Shown one piece after another: positions 19,207 through 28,883 of a DNA stretch of 64,000 nucleotides. The notes under the pieces were generated by a model, which was not told the origin of the DNA, made no database searches, and worked only from the letters and a program-made list of their open reading frames with translations. The stretch is from assembly GCA_014860355.1 (NCBI GenBank), contig JACZJV010000115.1, positions 1 to 64,000 of the forward strand, read 5' to 3'. How positions within the stretch are numbered: the stretch's first letter is position 1; each line of letters opens with the position of its first letter. Made by a program: the position numbers and the translations under genes. The DNA comes from Burkholderiales bacterium (lineage in GTDB: Bacteria > Pseudomonadota > Gammaproteobacteria > Burkholderiales > SG8-39).

Positions 19207-20508
19207 ATGGCCCAACCAAAGTATCTAGGCTTCGATACGCTCAGCCTGCACGCCGGACAGGCGCCAGACCCGCACACCGGGGCGCGTGCCACGCCGATCT
19301 ATTTCACCACGTCCTTCGTGTTCCGCGATTCCGATCATGCCGCGGCTTTATTCAACATGGAGCGCGCCGGCCATGTGTATTCGCGCATTTCCAATCCGAC
19401 CAACGCGGTGCTGGAGGAAAGAATGGCGGCGCTCGAAGGCGGGGCGGCAGCGATCGCCACCGCCAGTGGCCAGGCGGCGCTGCATCTGGGCCTTGCGACC
19501 ATCGCCGGCGCCGGCTCGCACATCGTCTCCTCGGGGGCGCTCTATGGCGGCTCGCACAATCTGCTGCACTATACGTTGCCGCGCTTCGGTGTGGAAACCA
19601 CCTTCGTCAGGCCGCGCGATCTGGATGGCTGGCGCGCCGCCATCCGGCCGAACACCAAAGCGCTGTTTGCCGAGACCCTGGGCAATCCGGGCCTGGACGT
19701 GCTCGACATTCCTACGGTTGCGGCAATCGCGCACGAGCACGGCCTGCCGCTGCTGGTCGACTCAACCTTCACCACGCCTTATTTGCTGAAACCCTTCAAT
19801 CACGGCGCCGATCTGCTGTTCCATTCCGCCACCAAGTTCCTCGGCGGGCACGGCGTCGCCATCGGCGGCGTCCTGGTCGATGGCGGCACTTTCGACTGGG
19901 TCGCATCGGGCAAGTTTCCGGAAATCACCGGCGAGTACGAAGGCTTTCACGGCATGAATTTCTCGGAGGAATCCACAGTCGCCCCGTTCTCTTTGCGCGC
20001 GCGGCGCGAGGGACTGCGCGACTTCGGCGCCTGCATGAGCCCGGCGACTGCGTTCCAGATACTGCAGGGTGTCGAGACCCTGCCGCTGAGGATGCAGCGC
20101 CACGTCGACAACACGCGCAAGGTGGTCGAATTCCTGGCAAAGCATCCGGCGGTCGCATCAGTGTCCTATCCGGAACTGCCCGAACACCCCGACTACGCCC
20201 TGGCGAAAAAGCTCCTGCCCAAGGGCTGCGGGGCAGTATTCAGCTTTTCCATCCGCGGCGACCGCGCTGCCGGCCAGCGCTTTGTCGAGTCGCTGCGAAT
20301 ATTTTCCCATCTCGCCAATGTCGGCGACGCCAAGTCGCTGGTGATCCACCCCGCGAGCACCACCCATTTCCGCATGGACGACGCCGCGCTCAAGGCGGCA
20401 GGCATCACTGAAGGCACGATGCGGCTCTCCGTCGGACTGGAAGATTCGGCCGATCTGATAGACGACCTCGCCGGCGGCCTGCGCGCGTCGCAGAAAACCG
20501 GAAGATAG
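19207..20508 (+). CDS. O-acetylhomoserine aminocarboxypropyltransferase/sulfhydrylase (Cys/Met PLP enzyme)
   Basis: FDTLSLHAGQAPDPHTGARATPIYFTTSFVF...SATKFLGGHG PLP-lysine motif. Confidence 0.9.
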   Translation: MAQPKYLGFDTLSLHAGQAPDPHTGARATPIYFTTSFVFRDSDHAAALFNMERAGHVYSRISNPTNAVLEERMAALEGGAAAIATASGQAALHLGLATIAGAGSHIVSSGALYGGSHNLLHYTLPRFGVETTFVRPRDLDGWRAAIRPNTKALFAETLGNPGLDVLDIPTVAAIAHEHGLPLLVDSTFTTPYLLKPFNHGADLLFHSATKFLGGHGVAIGGVLVDGGTFDWVASGKFPEITGEYEGFHGMNFSEESTVAPFSLRARREGLRDFGACMSPATAFQILQGVETLPLRMQRHVDNTRKVVEFLAKHPAVASVSYPELPEHPDYALAKKLLPKGCGAVFSFSIRGDRAAGQRFVESLRIFSHLANVGDAKSLVIHPASTTHFRMDDAALKAAGITEGTMRLSVGLEDSADLIDDLAGGLRASQKTGR

Positions 20509-20517
20509 GGGGCGACA

Positions 20518-21321
20518 ATGCTATTCGAAGTCAACGGCAACGAGGCCTATGCCTACACCGGCGGCAAAACCTTCGATGCGAAACTGCCCACGGTGGTGTT
20601 CGTCCACGGTGCCGAGCACGACCACAGCGTGTGGATACTGCAAAGCCGCTATCTCGCGCACCACGGCTACGGCGTGCTCGCAGTGGATCTGCCGGGGCAT
20701 GGCCGCAGCGCGGGCGCAGCGCTCGCCAGCATCGAGGACATGGCCGCATGGCTGATTGCCGCGCAGGACGCCGCGGGGGTAGAGCAGGCCGTGGTCGTGG
20801 GTCACAGCATGGGCGCGCTGGTCACGCTCGAGTGCGCCGCACATTATCCAGGTCGGATCGCAAAGATTGCGCTACTCGGAATGGCTTACCCGATGAAAGT
20901 GTCGGCAGAGTTGCTGGATGCGACCCGGGACAACGAGCCGCTGGCGCAGGACATGGTCAACATCTGGTCGCATTCCGCCTATGCCCATTACCCGAGCAAT
21001 CCGGGTCCCGGGTTCTGGATCCTGGGCGAGAACCTGCGCCTGATGCAGCGGCAGAAGCCCGGCGTAATGCACGTGGATTTTTCCGCATGCAATGCATATG
21101 CCGGCGGCGCAAGCGCGGCGGCCAATGTGCGCTGCCCCGCGCTGTTCCTGCTCGCGCGGCGCGACTCGATGACACCGATGCGCGCGGCGCAGACGTTTGC
21201 CAATTCGGTCACAAATACGGACACAAATGTGAGAATCGCCGTCATCGACGGCAGCGGACATAATATGATGGGCGAAAAGCCTGATGAAGTTCTGGAGGCG
21301 CTGCGTGCGTTTCTGAAATGA
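20518..21321 (+). CDS. alpha/beta hydrolase
   Basis: VVFVHGAEHDHSVW, nucleophile elbow GHSMGA, GSGHNMMGEKPDEV. Confidence 0.87.
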   Translation: MLFEVNGNEAYAYTGGKTFDAKLPTVVFVHGAEHDHSVWILQSRYLAHHGYGVLAVDLPGHGRSAGAALASIEDMAAWLIAAQDAAGVEQAVVVGHSMGALVTLECAAHYPGRIAKIALLGMAYPMKVSAELLDATRDNEPLAQDMVNIWSHSAYAHYPSNPGPGFWILGENLRLMQRQKPGVMHVDFSACNAYAGGASAAANVRCPALFLLARRDSMTPMRAAQTFANSVTNTDTNVRIAVIDGSGHNMMGEKPDEVLEALRAFLK

Positions 21322-21396
21322 TGTTCGAAGGCCGCATCGGGGCTGCGGAAACCATCCACCCTGACCGGGGCCGGTCTCGAATTGAGGGGAGTGACA

Positions 21397-23277
21397 ATGA
21401 AGCAAGCAACATCTTTCGGAAAACGAATGCGCTGTGCGGCCCTGATGATGGGCGTCGCCTCCCTGCTTGCGGGATGCGGCAGCGGCGGCGTAGCGCCGTT
21501 TGTACCTGCCGCCGTGCCCACGGTCCTTACGGAACTCACGATCAGCGGAACAGCCGCGACCGGAATGGCAATAGCCGGAGCGAACATCAGCGCCAAATGC
21601 CGAGTCGGCACTGGGAACACGACGACGGGTGTCGACGGCAGCTACACGCTGATTGTGCCCGACGGCCAGCTGCCCTGCCTGCTCGAACTTACGCAAGCCG
21701 ACGGTAGCCGACTACACACGGTGGTGACCGGAAGTGGCAATTCGGCGATTGCCAATGTCACTACACTCACAGAGATGCTGACTGCGCGTCTGTTGCGCGC
21801 TGACCCCGCCTTTTACTTCCTGACCTTCGATGCCGCGCTTGCAACTCCTGCGATTACTGCGCCCGCGGTGGCGAACGCGCAATTCGATGTGAGAACCGCG
21901 TTGACCGGCATCGTGAATACCAATTCTCTGGACGATTTCATTGCTACGCCGCTCGTAGCGGCAACGCAGGACAATCCCGCCGGCGGCGACCTCCAGGACA
22001 GAATGCTGGATACCTTGGGCGCAACATTCAATGCCGCAGCGCAAGCCCAGATAGTTGCGGCGCTGGCCGTTGCTGTCAATGCGACGGACGTTCAACCGAT
22101 GGCAGCTGCACTGGCGGCGCCATTGGCAAATGCCGGGCCGGCGCAAACTGTAGTAGTCGGAGCGACAGTTACCCTCGACGCCAGCGCCAGTTCCGCCGCC
22201 GCCGGCCTGACTCTGTCCTATACGTGGAGCCTCACGTCCCTGCCCGCCGGCAGCACGGCCGTTTTGACTTCGGCCGACACGGCGGCACCGACATTTACCG
22301 CTGACGTGGCAGGCGTTTATGTTGCATCGCTGACGGTGAACGACGGGAATCTGGACAGCACCGCTATCACTGTGACCGTGACGGCAGGCGACAGCCCTGT
22401 TACGCCGCCGGTGACGTCGGCGGTATTCAATGACAACGGTGACGGCACGGTCACCGATCCGGCTACCGGACTCACGTGGATGCGCTGCTCTATCGGGCAG
22501 ACCTGGAATGGAAGCGCCTGCGGCGGTACCGCAAACAACTACGCTTGGGATGATGCCATGGTATCGCCGGCAGCGGAGATCTTTGCCGGTCACAGCGACT
22601 GGCGCTTGCCTAATGTGCGGGAATTGCAGACTATCCTCGACCGCACGAAATTCAACCCCGCCATCGATACTGCGGCTTTCCCCGATACGCCCGCGGCTCA
22701 ATTCTGGTCGGCCACGCCCGACCTCGACATTGCCGATACCGCTTGGTATGTCGATTTCGGATCGGGCGAGGTGCACTCAGCCCCTTCAGCTACCGGCACG
22801 TCTGCGCTGCTTCAGATCCGGCTGGTGCGAGGCACTCCCGCTCTTGTGGATGCAGGGCGTCCGGCGACGGATTTTGTCGACAATGGCGACGGCACGGTTA
22901 GCCACACACCCAGTGGATTGATGTGGAAGCGCTGCGTGGAGGGTGAGGATTGGGATGTCGCAACGTCGATCTGTATCGGCAACGCAAACGCAGTCGCTTG
23001 GGATACGGCTACGCTGCTCACAAACTCAACGTTCGCCGGAAAAAATGATTGGCGTGTGCCGACCGCCAAGGAAATAGCCGAGCTTTTCGGCTACAGTGCA
23101 GCCGTAATTGCATCCGTTTTCCCCGACCCATTCTATTTCGGTTTGTACTGGTCCGCTACGGTCTATGCCGGTGATCCGAGTAACGCATGGGCCCTCGGCA
23201 TCGACATCAGCAACGGCGAAGCCTACAGTTTGCCCGTGACCGATATCCTAAAGGTTCTCCTGGTGCGAACCCGATAG
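21397..23277 (+). CDS. lipoprotein with PKD-like and two DUF1566 (Lcl-like) domains
   Basis: Lipobox LLAGC; DNGDGTVTDPATGLTWMRC and DNGDGTVSHTPSGLMWKRC repeats. Confidence 0.8.
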   Translation: MKQATSFGKRMRCAALMMGVASLLAGCGSGGVAPFVPAAVPTVLTELTISGTAATGMAIAGANISAKCRVGTGNTTTGVDGSYTLIVPDGQLPCLLELTQADGSRLHTVVTGSGNSAIANVTTLTEMLTARLLRADPAFYFLTFDAALATPAITAPAVANAQFDVRTALTGIVNTNSLDDFIATPLVAATQDNPAGGDLQDRMLDTLGATFNAAAQAQIVAALAVAVNATDVQPMAAALAAPLANAGPAQTVVVGATVTLDASASSAAAGLTLSYTWSLTSLPAGSTAVLTSADTAAPTFTADVAGVYVASLTVNDGNLDSTAITVTVTAGDSPVTPPVTSAVFNDNGDGTVTDPATGLTWMRCSIGQTWNGSACGGTANNYAWDDAMVSPAAEIFAGHSDWRLPNVRELQTILDRTKFNPAIDTAAFPDTPAAQFWSATPDLDIADTAWYVDFGSGEVHSAPSATGTSALLQIRLVRGTPALVDAGRPATDFVDNGDGTVSHTPSGLMWKRCVEGEDWDVATSICIGNANAVAWDTATLLTNSTFAGKNDWRVPTAKEIAELFGYSAAVIASVFPDPFYFGLYWSATVYAGDPSNAWALGIDISNGEAYSLPVTDILKVLLVRTR

Positions 23278-23347
23278 TCTGTTGCGTTTCGACCGGGACG
23301 CCAGCTTTGCCATGCATGGCGTTGCCAGGAGATTGGCACTATCGGCA

Positions 23348-24640
23348 TTACGACCCGTAGTGCGTCTCCACCTGCACCCCTAGCTTCTTCAACAACGGAG
23401 TCGGCAGGTCGCCTCCGGCGCACACGATTACGGCGTCGTTGCGCATCTCGACTTCCTCCTTGCCTTTGCGCAGCGTGATCCGGTCCGCGGCGATGTTGGC
23501 GATCTGGGTTTCGAGCGCGAGCGTAAGCCGCTTGTCCCCGACCGCATCGTCCAGCCGCTTGCGATTCTTTATCTTTACCCGGTTGAATGCCGCTCCCCGA
23601 TACGCCAGGGTGACCGTCGTCCCCGGCTCGGCGCACACATCGAGCGCGGCTTCGAGCGCGCTGTCGCCCCCGCCGACGACGACCACGTGTTTGGAGCGGT
23701 ATTGTTCCGCCTCGATGAGCCGATAGACGACCTTGGCCTGATCCTCTCCGGGCGATCCGAGTTTGCGCGGGGTTCCGCGCCGCCCGATCGACAGCAGCAC
23801 GCTGCCCGTGTTGTAACTTGCTTTCGACGTGCGCACGACAAATCCCGATCCTTCCTTCTTGATTTCTTCCATGCGCTCGTTGTACTGAACGGCAATCTGG
23901 GTCTTCGCGATCACACTCTCCCAGAGCTCCATGAGCGACTCCTTGCTGATTTCCCTGACCTTGATCTTGCCGATCAGCGGCAGGTCCATGGGCGCGGTCA
24001 TCACGATCTTGTTGCGCGGATAGTGGTAGGTCGTGCCGCCGATCGAATCCTCCTGCTCCACTGTCACGAACTTCAGGCCGAGCTTCTTCGCCGCCAGCGT
24101 CGCGGCGATGCCCGCCGGTCCGGCGCCAACGATCACCACGTCCAGACCGCCCGTTTTTGGCCGCTTGGCGATGTACTCCATCGCCCTGGAACCCTGCGCC
24201 ACGGCCTTGCGGATCAAACCCATCCCGCCAAGTTCGCCCGCGATGAATATACCTTCGACATTGGTTTCGAAATTCGGATTGACGTTCGGTATGTCGACCC
24301 CGCGGTTTTCAGTACCGAACACCAGCTTGATCGCTTTCACCGGACACGCTGTCTCGCATGCACCGTGCCCGATGCAGTGCGCCGGATTGATAAGGGTACC
24401 CTTCCCATTGATTATTCCGATCGCCTTTTCCGGGCAGGCCTTGACGCACGCACCGGAACCGAAACACTTGGAAAGAATGAAGTTCGGATGCAGGGTGGGC
24501 GGCTCCGTCAGGCCGCTTTCTATCGATTCGTCCAGCGTGGCGTAGGATTCCCGCTCACGCACAACGCGCCTGCGTGAGTAGTATGCGATCAGCGCAAGCA
24601 GGGGCACGAGATACAGCGCGTAGTATCCAATGCCGCTCAT
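23348..24640 (-). CDS. membrane-anchored ferredoxin-domain / FAD-NAD(P) pyridine nucleotide-disulfide-type oxidoreductase
   Basis: N-terminal TM; CFGSGACVKACP and CIGHGACETACP; GAGPAGIAA and GGGDSALEAAL dinucleotide-binding motifs. Confidence 0.85.
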   Translation of the reverse strand: MSGIGYYALYLVPLLALIAYYSRRRVVRERESYATLDESIESGLTEPPTLHPNFILSKCFGSGACVKACPEKAIGIINGKGTLINPAHCIGHGACETACPVKAIKLVFGTENRGVDIPNVNPNFETNVEGIFIAGELGGMGLIRKAVAQGSRAMEYIAKRPKTGGLDVVIVGAGPAGIAATLAAKKLGLKFVTVEQEDSIGGTTYHYPRNKIVMTAPMDLPLIGKIKVREISKESLMELWESVIAKTQIAVQYNERMEEIKKEGSGFVVRTSKASYNTGSVLLSIGRRGTPRKLGSPGEDQAKVVYRLIEAEQYRSKHVVVVGGGDSALEAALDVCAEPGTTVTLAYRGAAFNRVKIKNRKRLDDAVGDKRLTLALETQIANIAADRITLRKGKEEVEMRNDAVIVCAGGDLPTPLLKKLGVQVETHYGS

Positions 24641-24785
24641 TTGTGAGGAAAGTCCTTCATCGCCGCAGAATTTCCGGGGTGAGAATGATATTTTGGTATG
24701 ATGTTTTATCTCATTTTTGCTACCGAGCGCAGACTTGGTCGCGCCGGGCGCCGCAGAACGAGCCAAACAATCTAACTAAGCAAAT

Positions 24786-25664
24786 ATGCCAGCGCCCGCA
24801 ATTTCCTCAGACCTAGGTAGTCGCCCGCTTTCGCTGTGGATGCGGCTTGCATTATATGTCGGCGCGCTCGCAGTAGGGGGACTTGCCGCCTGGGTTTCGG
24901 TAGAACGCCCGTATACGGCGGGGTCGGACCTGGGGTACTACCTCGGACTCGTCGGCGGCTGCATGATGCTTAGTCTGCTGTTCTATCCACTGCGCAAATA
25001 CTGGAGGCGTTTGAGCGAAGTGGGCACGCTGCGCGCATGGTTTCTGGTGCACATCACCTTTGGCATTCTCGGACCCGTGCTGATCATGTTTCACTCTCTG
25101 TTCCAATTGCGTTCCTTCAACGCATCGGTGGCGTTCTGGAGCATGATCGTAGTAGCGCTAAGCGGGATCGTAGGCCGCTTTCTCTACATTCACGTCTATC
25201 AGGGACTCGGCGGTCGGCATCTCACTCTCGACGAACTCGAAAAATACCTGGACCCTAGTGGCGACGAATCCTTCCGGGCACTTGATCTGGCGCCGCACAT
25301 CTGGGACGAACTGGAGCAGTACCGGCTGCAGGCATTCGCCAGGGATTCCTCCGCGCTGAAGCAATTCAGGCGTTTTGTCGCAGTCAGCTGGCGCCGGCAA
25401 CGACTGGCCGAGCGGGCGGACGTCGAACTGCGGCGCATCCTGCGCTTGCACGGCAAGCACCAGGGATGGTCCGAGGCGAAGTACCAGCGCGAAATCGAGA
25501 CAGTCGAGGAGCAGATCGGCAATTACCTGCGTGCGGTGGACATAACGGCGCGCCTGGCATTCTGGGAGCGCTTGCTCGCCGGTTGGGCAATCGCCCACAT
25601 TCCGGTGGTCTATATTCTCGCGTTGAGCGCAATCGCTCACGTCGTCGCCGTACACATCTACTGA
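24786..25664 (+). CDS. membrane b-type cytochrome-like protein
   Basis: 292 aa; several TM segments with TM histidines (FLVHITFG, IMFHSLF, FLYIHVYQ, IAHIPVV, IAHVVAVHIY); TGATG overlap with the downstream cytochrome. Confidence 0.72.
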   Translation: MPAPAISSDLGSRPLSLWMRLALYVGALAVGGLAAWVSVERPYTAGSDLGYYLGLVGGCMMLSLLFYPLRKYWRRLSEVGTLRAWFLVHITFGILGPVLIMFHSLFQLRSFNASVAFWSMIVVALSGIVGRFLYIHVYQGLGGRHLTLDELEKYLDPSGDESFRALDLAPHIWDELEQYRLQAFARDSSALKQFRRFVAVSWRRQRLAERADVELRRILRLHGKHQGWSEAKYQREIETVEEQIGNYLRAVDITARLAFWERLLAGWAIAHIPVVYILALSAIAHVVAVHIY

Positions 25665-27538
25665 TGCCTGGCCGTCTGCAGCGCTGGATCCTGGCTCTGT
25701 CGATGGCGGCCCTGCCTGCGCTAGCGCTGGCCCAGTCGGTTGAGGGCGTGCTGATGCCCGGGGAGGTTATCAAAGGGCACGCAAAGTGGGAGCAAGATTG
25801 CCGCAAATGCCATATTCCCCTGGACCGCTCGGCGCAGCCTCGCCTTTGCGTCGATTGCCACAAGAAGATTGCAGAGGACTTGCGCGACCATGTCCGTTTA
25901 CACGGCCGCCTGAAGGACTCCACCTGCCGGCGCTGCCACACTGATCACAAAGGCCGCAAGGCGAAAATCACCGGATTGAACAAGGACACCTTCGACCACG
26001 ACCAGACCAGATTCCGGCTCAGGGGAGCGCATAAGAAGCCCAAAACAAAGTGCGAGGATTGCCACAAGCCCACCGTCAAGTACCGGGACACGCCTCAGGC
26101 CTGTCAATCCTGCCACCGCAAGGACGACAATGAAAAGGGCCATAAGGGAAGACTCGGACCGAAATGCGAGGAATGCCACACCGACGTCAACTGGAAGGAA
26201 ACTAAATTCGACCACAACAAGACCCGTTTCAAACTGGAGCTTGGGCACAAAGACGTCAAATGCAAGGAGTGCCACACTGGTCAGTTGTATCCGTTCAAGG
26301 ACAAACCGCGCGCATGCGTTGCCTGCCACAAGAAGGACGATGACGACCCCGCCAAGAAAGGCCACAAAGGCCACTTCGGCAGCAAGTGCGAGAAGTGCCA
26401 TGATGCGGGCAAGTGGAAGAAGTCCATCTTCGACCATGAGAGGGACGCAAAATATGAACTAAAGGGCAAGCACTTCGACGCCAAATGCGAAAAATGCCAT
26501 ACAAAGCCGCTGTACACAGTGAAGCTGCCGTCGGATTGCTACGCGTGCCACCGCAAGGACGATGATGAAAAAGGACACAAAGGCAGCCTGGGCCAGAAAT
26601 GCGCCAAGTGCCATAACGAGAAGAACTGGAAAACCAGCAAATTCGACCACGACAAGGATACCGACTATCCGCTGACGGGCAAGCACGCGAAGGTGAAATG
26701 CGATAAATGCCACAAGTCCGGGGTCACGGTAGTTGCGGGCAAACCGCGCGTAAAGCTGCCCACCGCTTGCTACGCCTGCCACAAGAAGGACGATGACGAC
26801 CCGCTAAAAAAGGCGCACAAGGGCCGATTCGGCGAGAAGTGCAACTCCTGCCATACGACGAAGGAATGGAAGCACATCATTTTCGACCACGACAAGGACA
26901 CCGACTATCGGCTGGCGGGCAAACACCGGAAGGCGAAATGCGAGTCCTGCCACAACATTCCAGGGGAGGTCGTCGCAAAGGGCGTGCCGCGCGTGAAGCT
27001 TGTGACGGCCTGCAATGCCTGCCACAAGAAGGACGATTTCGAAAAAGGCCACAAAGGCACGCTCGGCGTTCGCTGCGAATCCTGCCATAGCGAGAACAGC
27101 TGGCGAGTCGAAAAATTCGACCACACCAAATCGCGCTTCCCGCTGACCGGCAGCCACGCGATCGTCGAGTGCAAGAAATGCCACAAGACCGTCGACTACC
27201 GGGCCGCGCCACGCGCGTGTAACGGCTGCCATGAGCGCGACGACGTACACAAGCGCCGCCTCGGCATAGACTGCGAGCGCTGCCACAACATGCGCACCTG
27301 GAAGAGCTGGGATTTCGATCACACCAAGACGGGTTTCCGCCTTGATGGCGCGCACGCCAAACCGGAATGCTACGCCTGCCACAAGGCGCCGATGCAGAAG
27401 CGCCGCGATCAGTCTATCGTTAGCGGATGCGTCGTTTGCCACATCAAGAAAGACGTGCACCGTGGAACTTTTGGTCCACGATGCGAGCGCTGCCACGGAA
27501 TCGATGCGTGGCTGCCGGCACTGCGCCTGTTCCGTTGA
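25664..27538 (+). CDS. multiheme c-type cytochrome (24 CXXCH), periplasmic/exported
   Basis: Signal peptide MPGRLQRWILALSMAALPALALAQ; 24 CXXCH counted by eye; repeating KGHKG..G.KC..CH...W....FDH...L.G.H...C..CH. Confidence 0.93.
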   Translation: MPGRLQRWILALSMAALPALALAQSVEGVLMPGEVIKGHAKWEQDCRKCHIPLDRSAQPRLCVDCHKKIAEDLRDHVRLHGRLKDSTCRRCHTDHKGRKAKITGLNKDTFDHDQTRFRLRGAHKKPKTKCEDCHKPTVKYRDTPQACQSCHRKDDNEKGHKGRLGPKCEECHTDVNWKETKFDHNKTRFKLELGHKDVKCKECHTGQLYPFKDKPRACVACHKKDDDDPAKKGHKGHFGSKCEKCHDAGKWKKSIFDHERDAKYELKGKHFDAKCEKCHTKPLYTVKLPSDCYACHRKDDDEKGHKGSLGQKCAKCHNEKNWKTSKFDHDKDTDYPLTGKHAKVKCDKCHKSGVTVVAGKPRVKLPTACYACHKKDDDDPLKKAHKGRFGEKCNSCHTTKEWKHIIFDHDKDTDYRLAGKHRKAKCESCHNIPGEVVAKGVPRVKLVTACNACHKKDDFEKGHKGTLGVRCESCHSENSWRVEKFDHTKSRFPLTGSHAIVECKKCHKTVDYRAAPRACNGCHERDDVHKRRLGIDCERCHNMRTWKSWDFDHTKTGFRLDGAHAKPECYACHKAPMQKRRDQSIVSGCVVCHIKKDVHRGTFGPRCERCHGIDAWLPALRLFR

Positions 27539-27671
27539 CTAGCCCGGAGTTGAATTGCAGCTCACGCCTACGCGAAAGGGTGGCAATCGGCCGCTTGTTT
27601 GAGAACGCGGTTCAGCGCTGCATGACCCAAATCGAAAATTTCATCGCAATACGCCGGTAGCTGCCCCGCGT

Positions 27672-28832
27672 CTATTCGCCCACGGTACGATTGCCGCCCG
27701 CGAGGCGCGCCGACTTCGCACGCGATTCAGCAACATCGATCAGCCGCCACCAGTCGTCCGCAGCGTCTGTATCGCGCTCGGCGATGCCGATGCTTGCGGT
27801 ATAGGGTTGCCCGTCGGGCTGCACTCCCAGTCCGGAAGCGAGCAAACGCCCCACGGCGTTGACCGCCTGCTGCGCTGTGGCATTCGACATGAGCAGCAGG
27901 AATTGATCGCCGACCCAGCGCACGAGCAAGTCGCCAGCGCGCATGCGCATGCTGTCATGCAGGCGCTCCGCAATATCTTTCAGTGCGGCGTCGCCGGTGG
28001 CATAGCCAAAGCGCTCATTCACGCTCTGAAACCGATCCAGGCAGACCAGCGCAATCGCGAAAGGCGCTTTACTGCGCACAGACCACGCATATTGAATATC
28101 GACCAGCGCCTCGCCGGCGCGGCGCGAATAGCAGCCGGTCAGACTGTCGTGGATGCCCTCGCGCACCATGACGATCATGAACGCGAGTTGCGATACCCCT
28201 GCAAGCACTGACGCCATGGCGAGAATCAGCAAAACCCAGAAGGAGCCGAATGCGGTCGGCCAGTCTATGCCGGGCAGGTTTGGCAGCCATGCGACGATCT
28301 GAACGAACAAAATGAGAGAGCAAAAGATCACGCCCTCGATCAAGGTCAGCGGAAAAATGGCGATCCCGCCCATCATGACGAATGGCAGAGAGGCGTAGCC
28401 TGCGGAAAATCCGCGCACAATTCCATCCGGGTGGAAATGCTGGATATACAGATAGCAGAACAGGAAAAAAGCCGCCGGCACTGCGAGAAGGAAAAACAGA
28501 GCCCGGTAGGCGTCGCGCATCGTGTGCATACCGCGCAGGGCAACCAGGATGGCGGAGAAGGCCACCGCAGTGAGCAGGCGCACTGCAACCATACCCTGCC
28601 AGACATCCCGCGGGAGAGTCCACATGTCGATCACGATCCACAGCGGCGTGAGCACTGCCAGGATCCCCGCCACGATGCGCACGCGCGACACGATCATCGC
28701 GGCGCGCGGCACGGTCAGGCGCGTCGTGTGTCCGCGCGCACGGAACAAACCCCCTATTTCATCTGCGCCGATCTCGCTCAGCGTCCTGGTCCACGAGTGC
28801 ACCCAAAGTCGGGAGAATTGAGTTTTCAGCAT
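27672..28832 (-). CDS. membrane-associated GGDEF-domain protein with degenerate active site
   Basis: Multiple TM segments; GGDEF-like fold TGCYSRRAGEAL...FATGDAALK; signature reads RWVGDQF; RAGD upstream. Confidence 0.82.
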   Translation of the reverse strand: MLKTQFSRLWVHSWTRTLSEIGADEIGGLFRARGHTTRLTVPRAAMIVSRVRIVAGILAVLTPLWIVIDMWTLPRDVWQGMVAVRLLTAVAFSAILVALRGMHTMRDAYRALFFLLAVPAAFFLFCYLYIQHFHPDGIVRGFSAGYASLPFVMMGGIAIFPLTLIEGVIFCSLILFVQIVAWLPNLPGIDWPTAFGSFWVLLILAMASVLAGVSQLAFMIVMVREGIHDSLTGCYSRRAGEALVDIQYAWSVRSKAPFAIALVCLDRFQSVNERFGYATGDAALKDIAERLHDSMRMRAGDLLVRWVGDQFLLLMSNATAQQAVNAVGRLLASGLGVQPDGQPYTASIGIAERDTDAADDWWRLIDVAESRAKSARLAGGNRTVGE

Positions 28833-28883
28833 TGCTTGTCCTCGGCGCTCGGCTTGCGCCGAGCGGGACCCATTATGCCCAAA

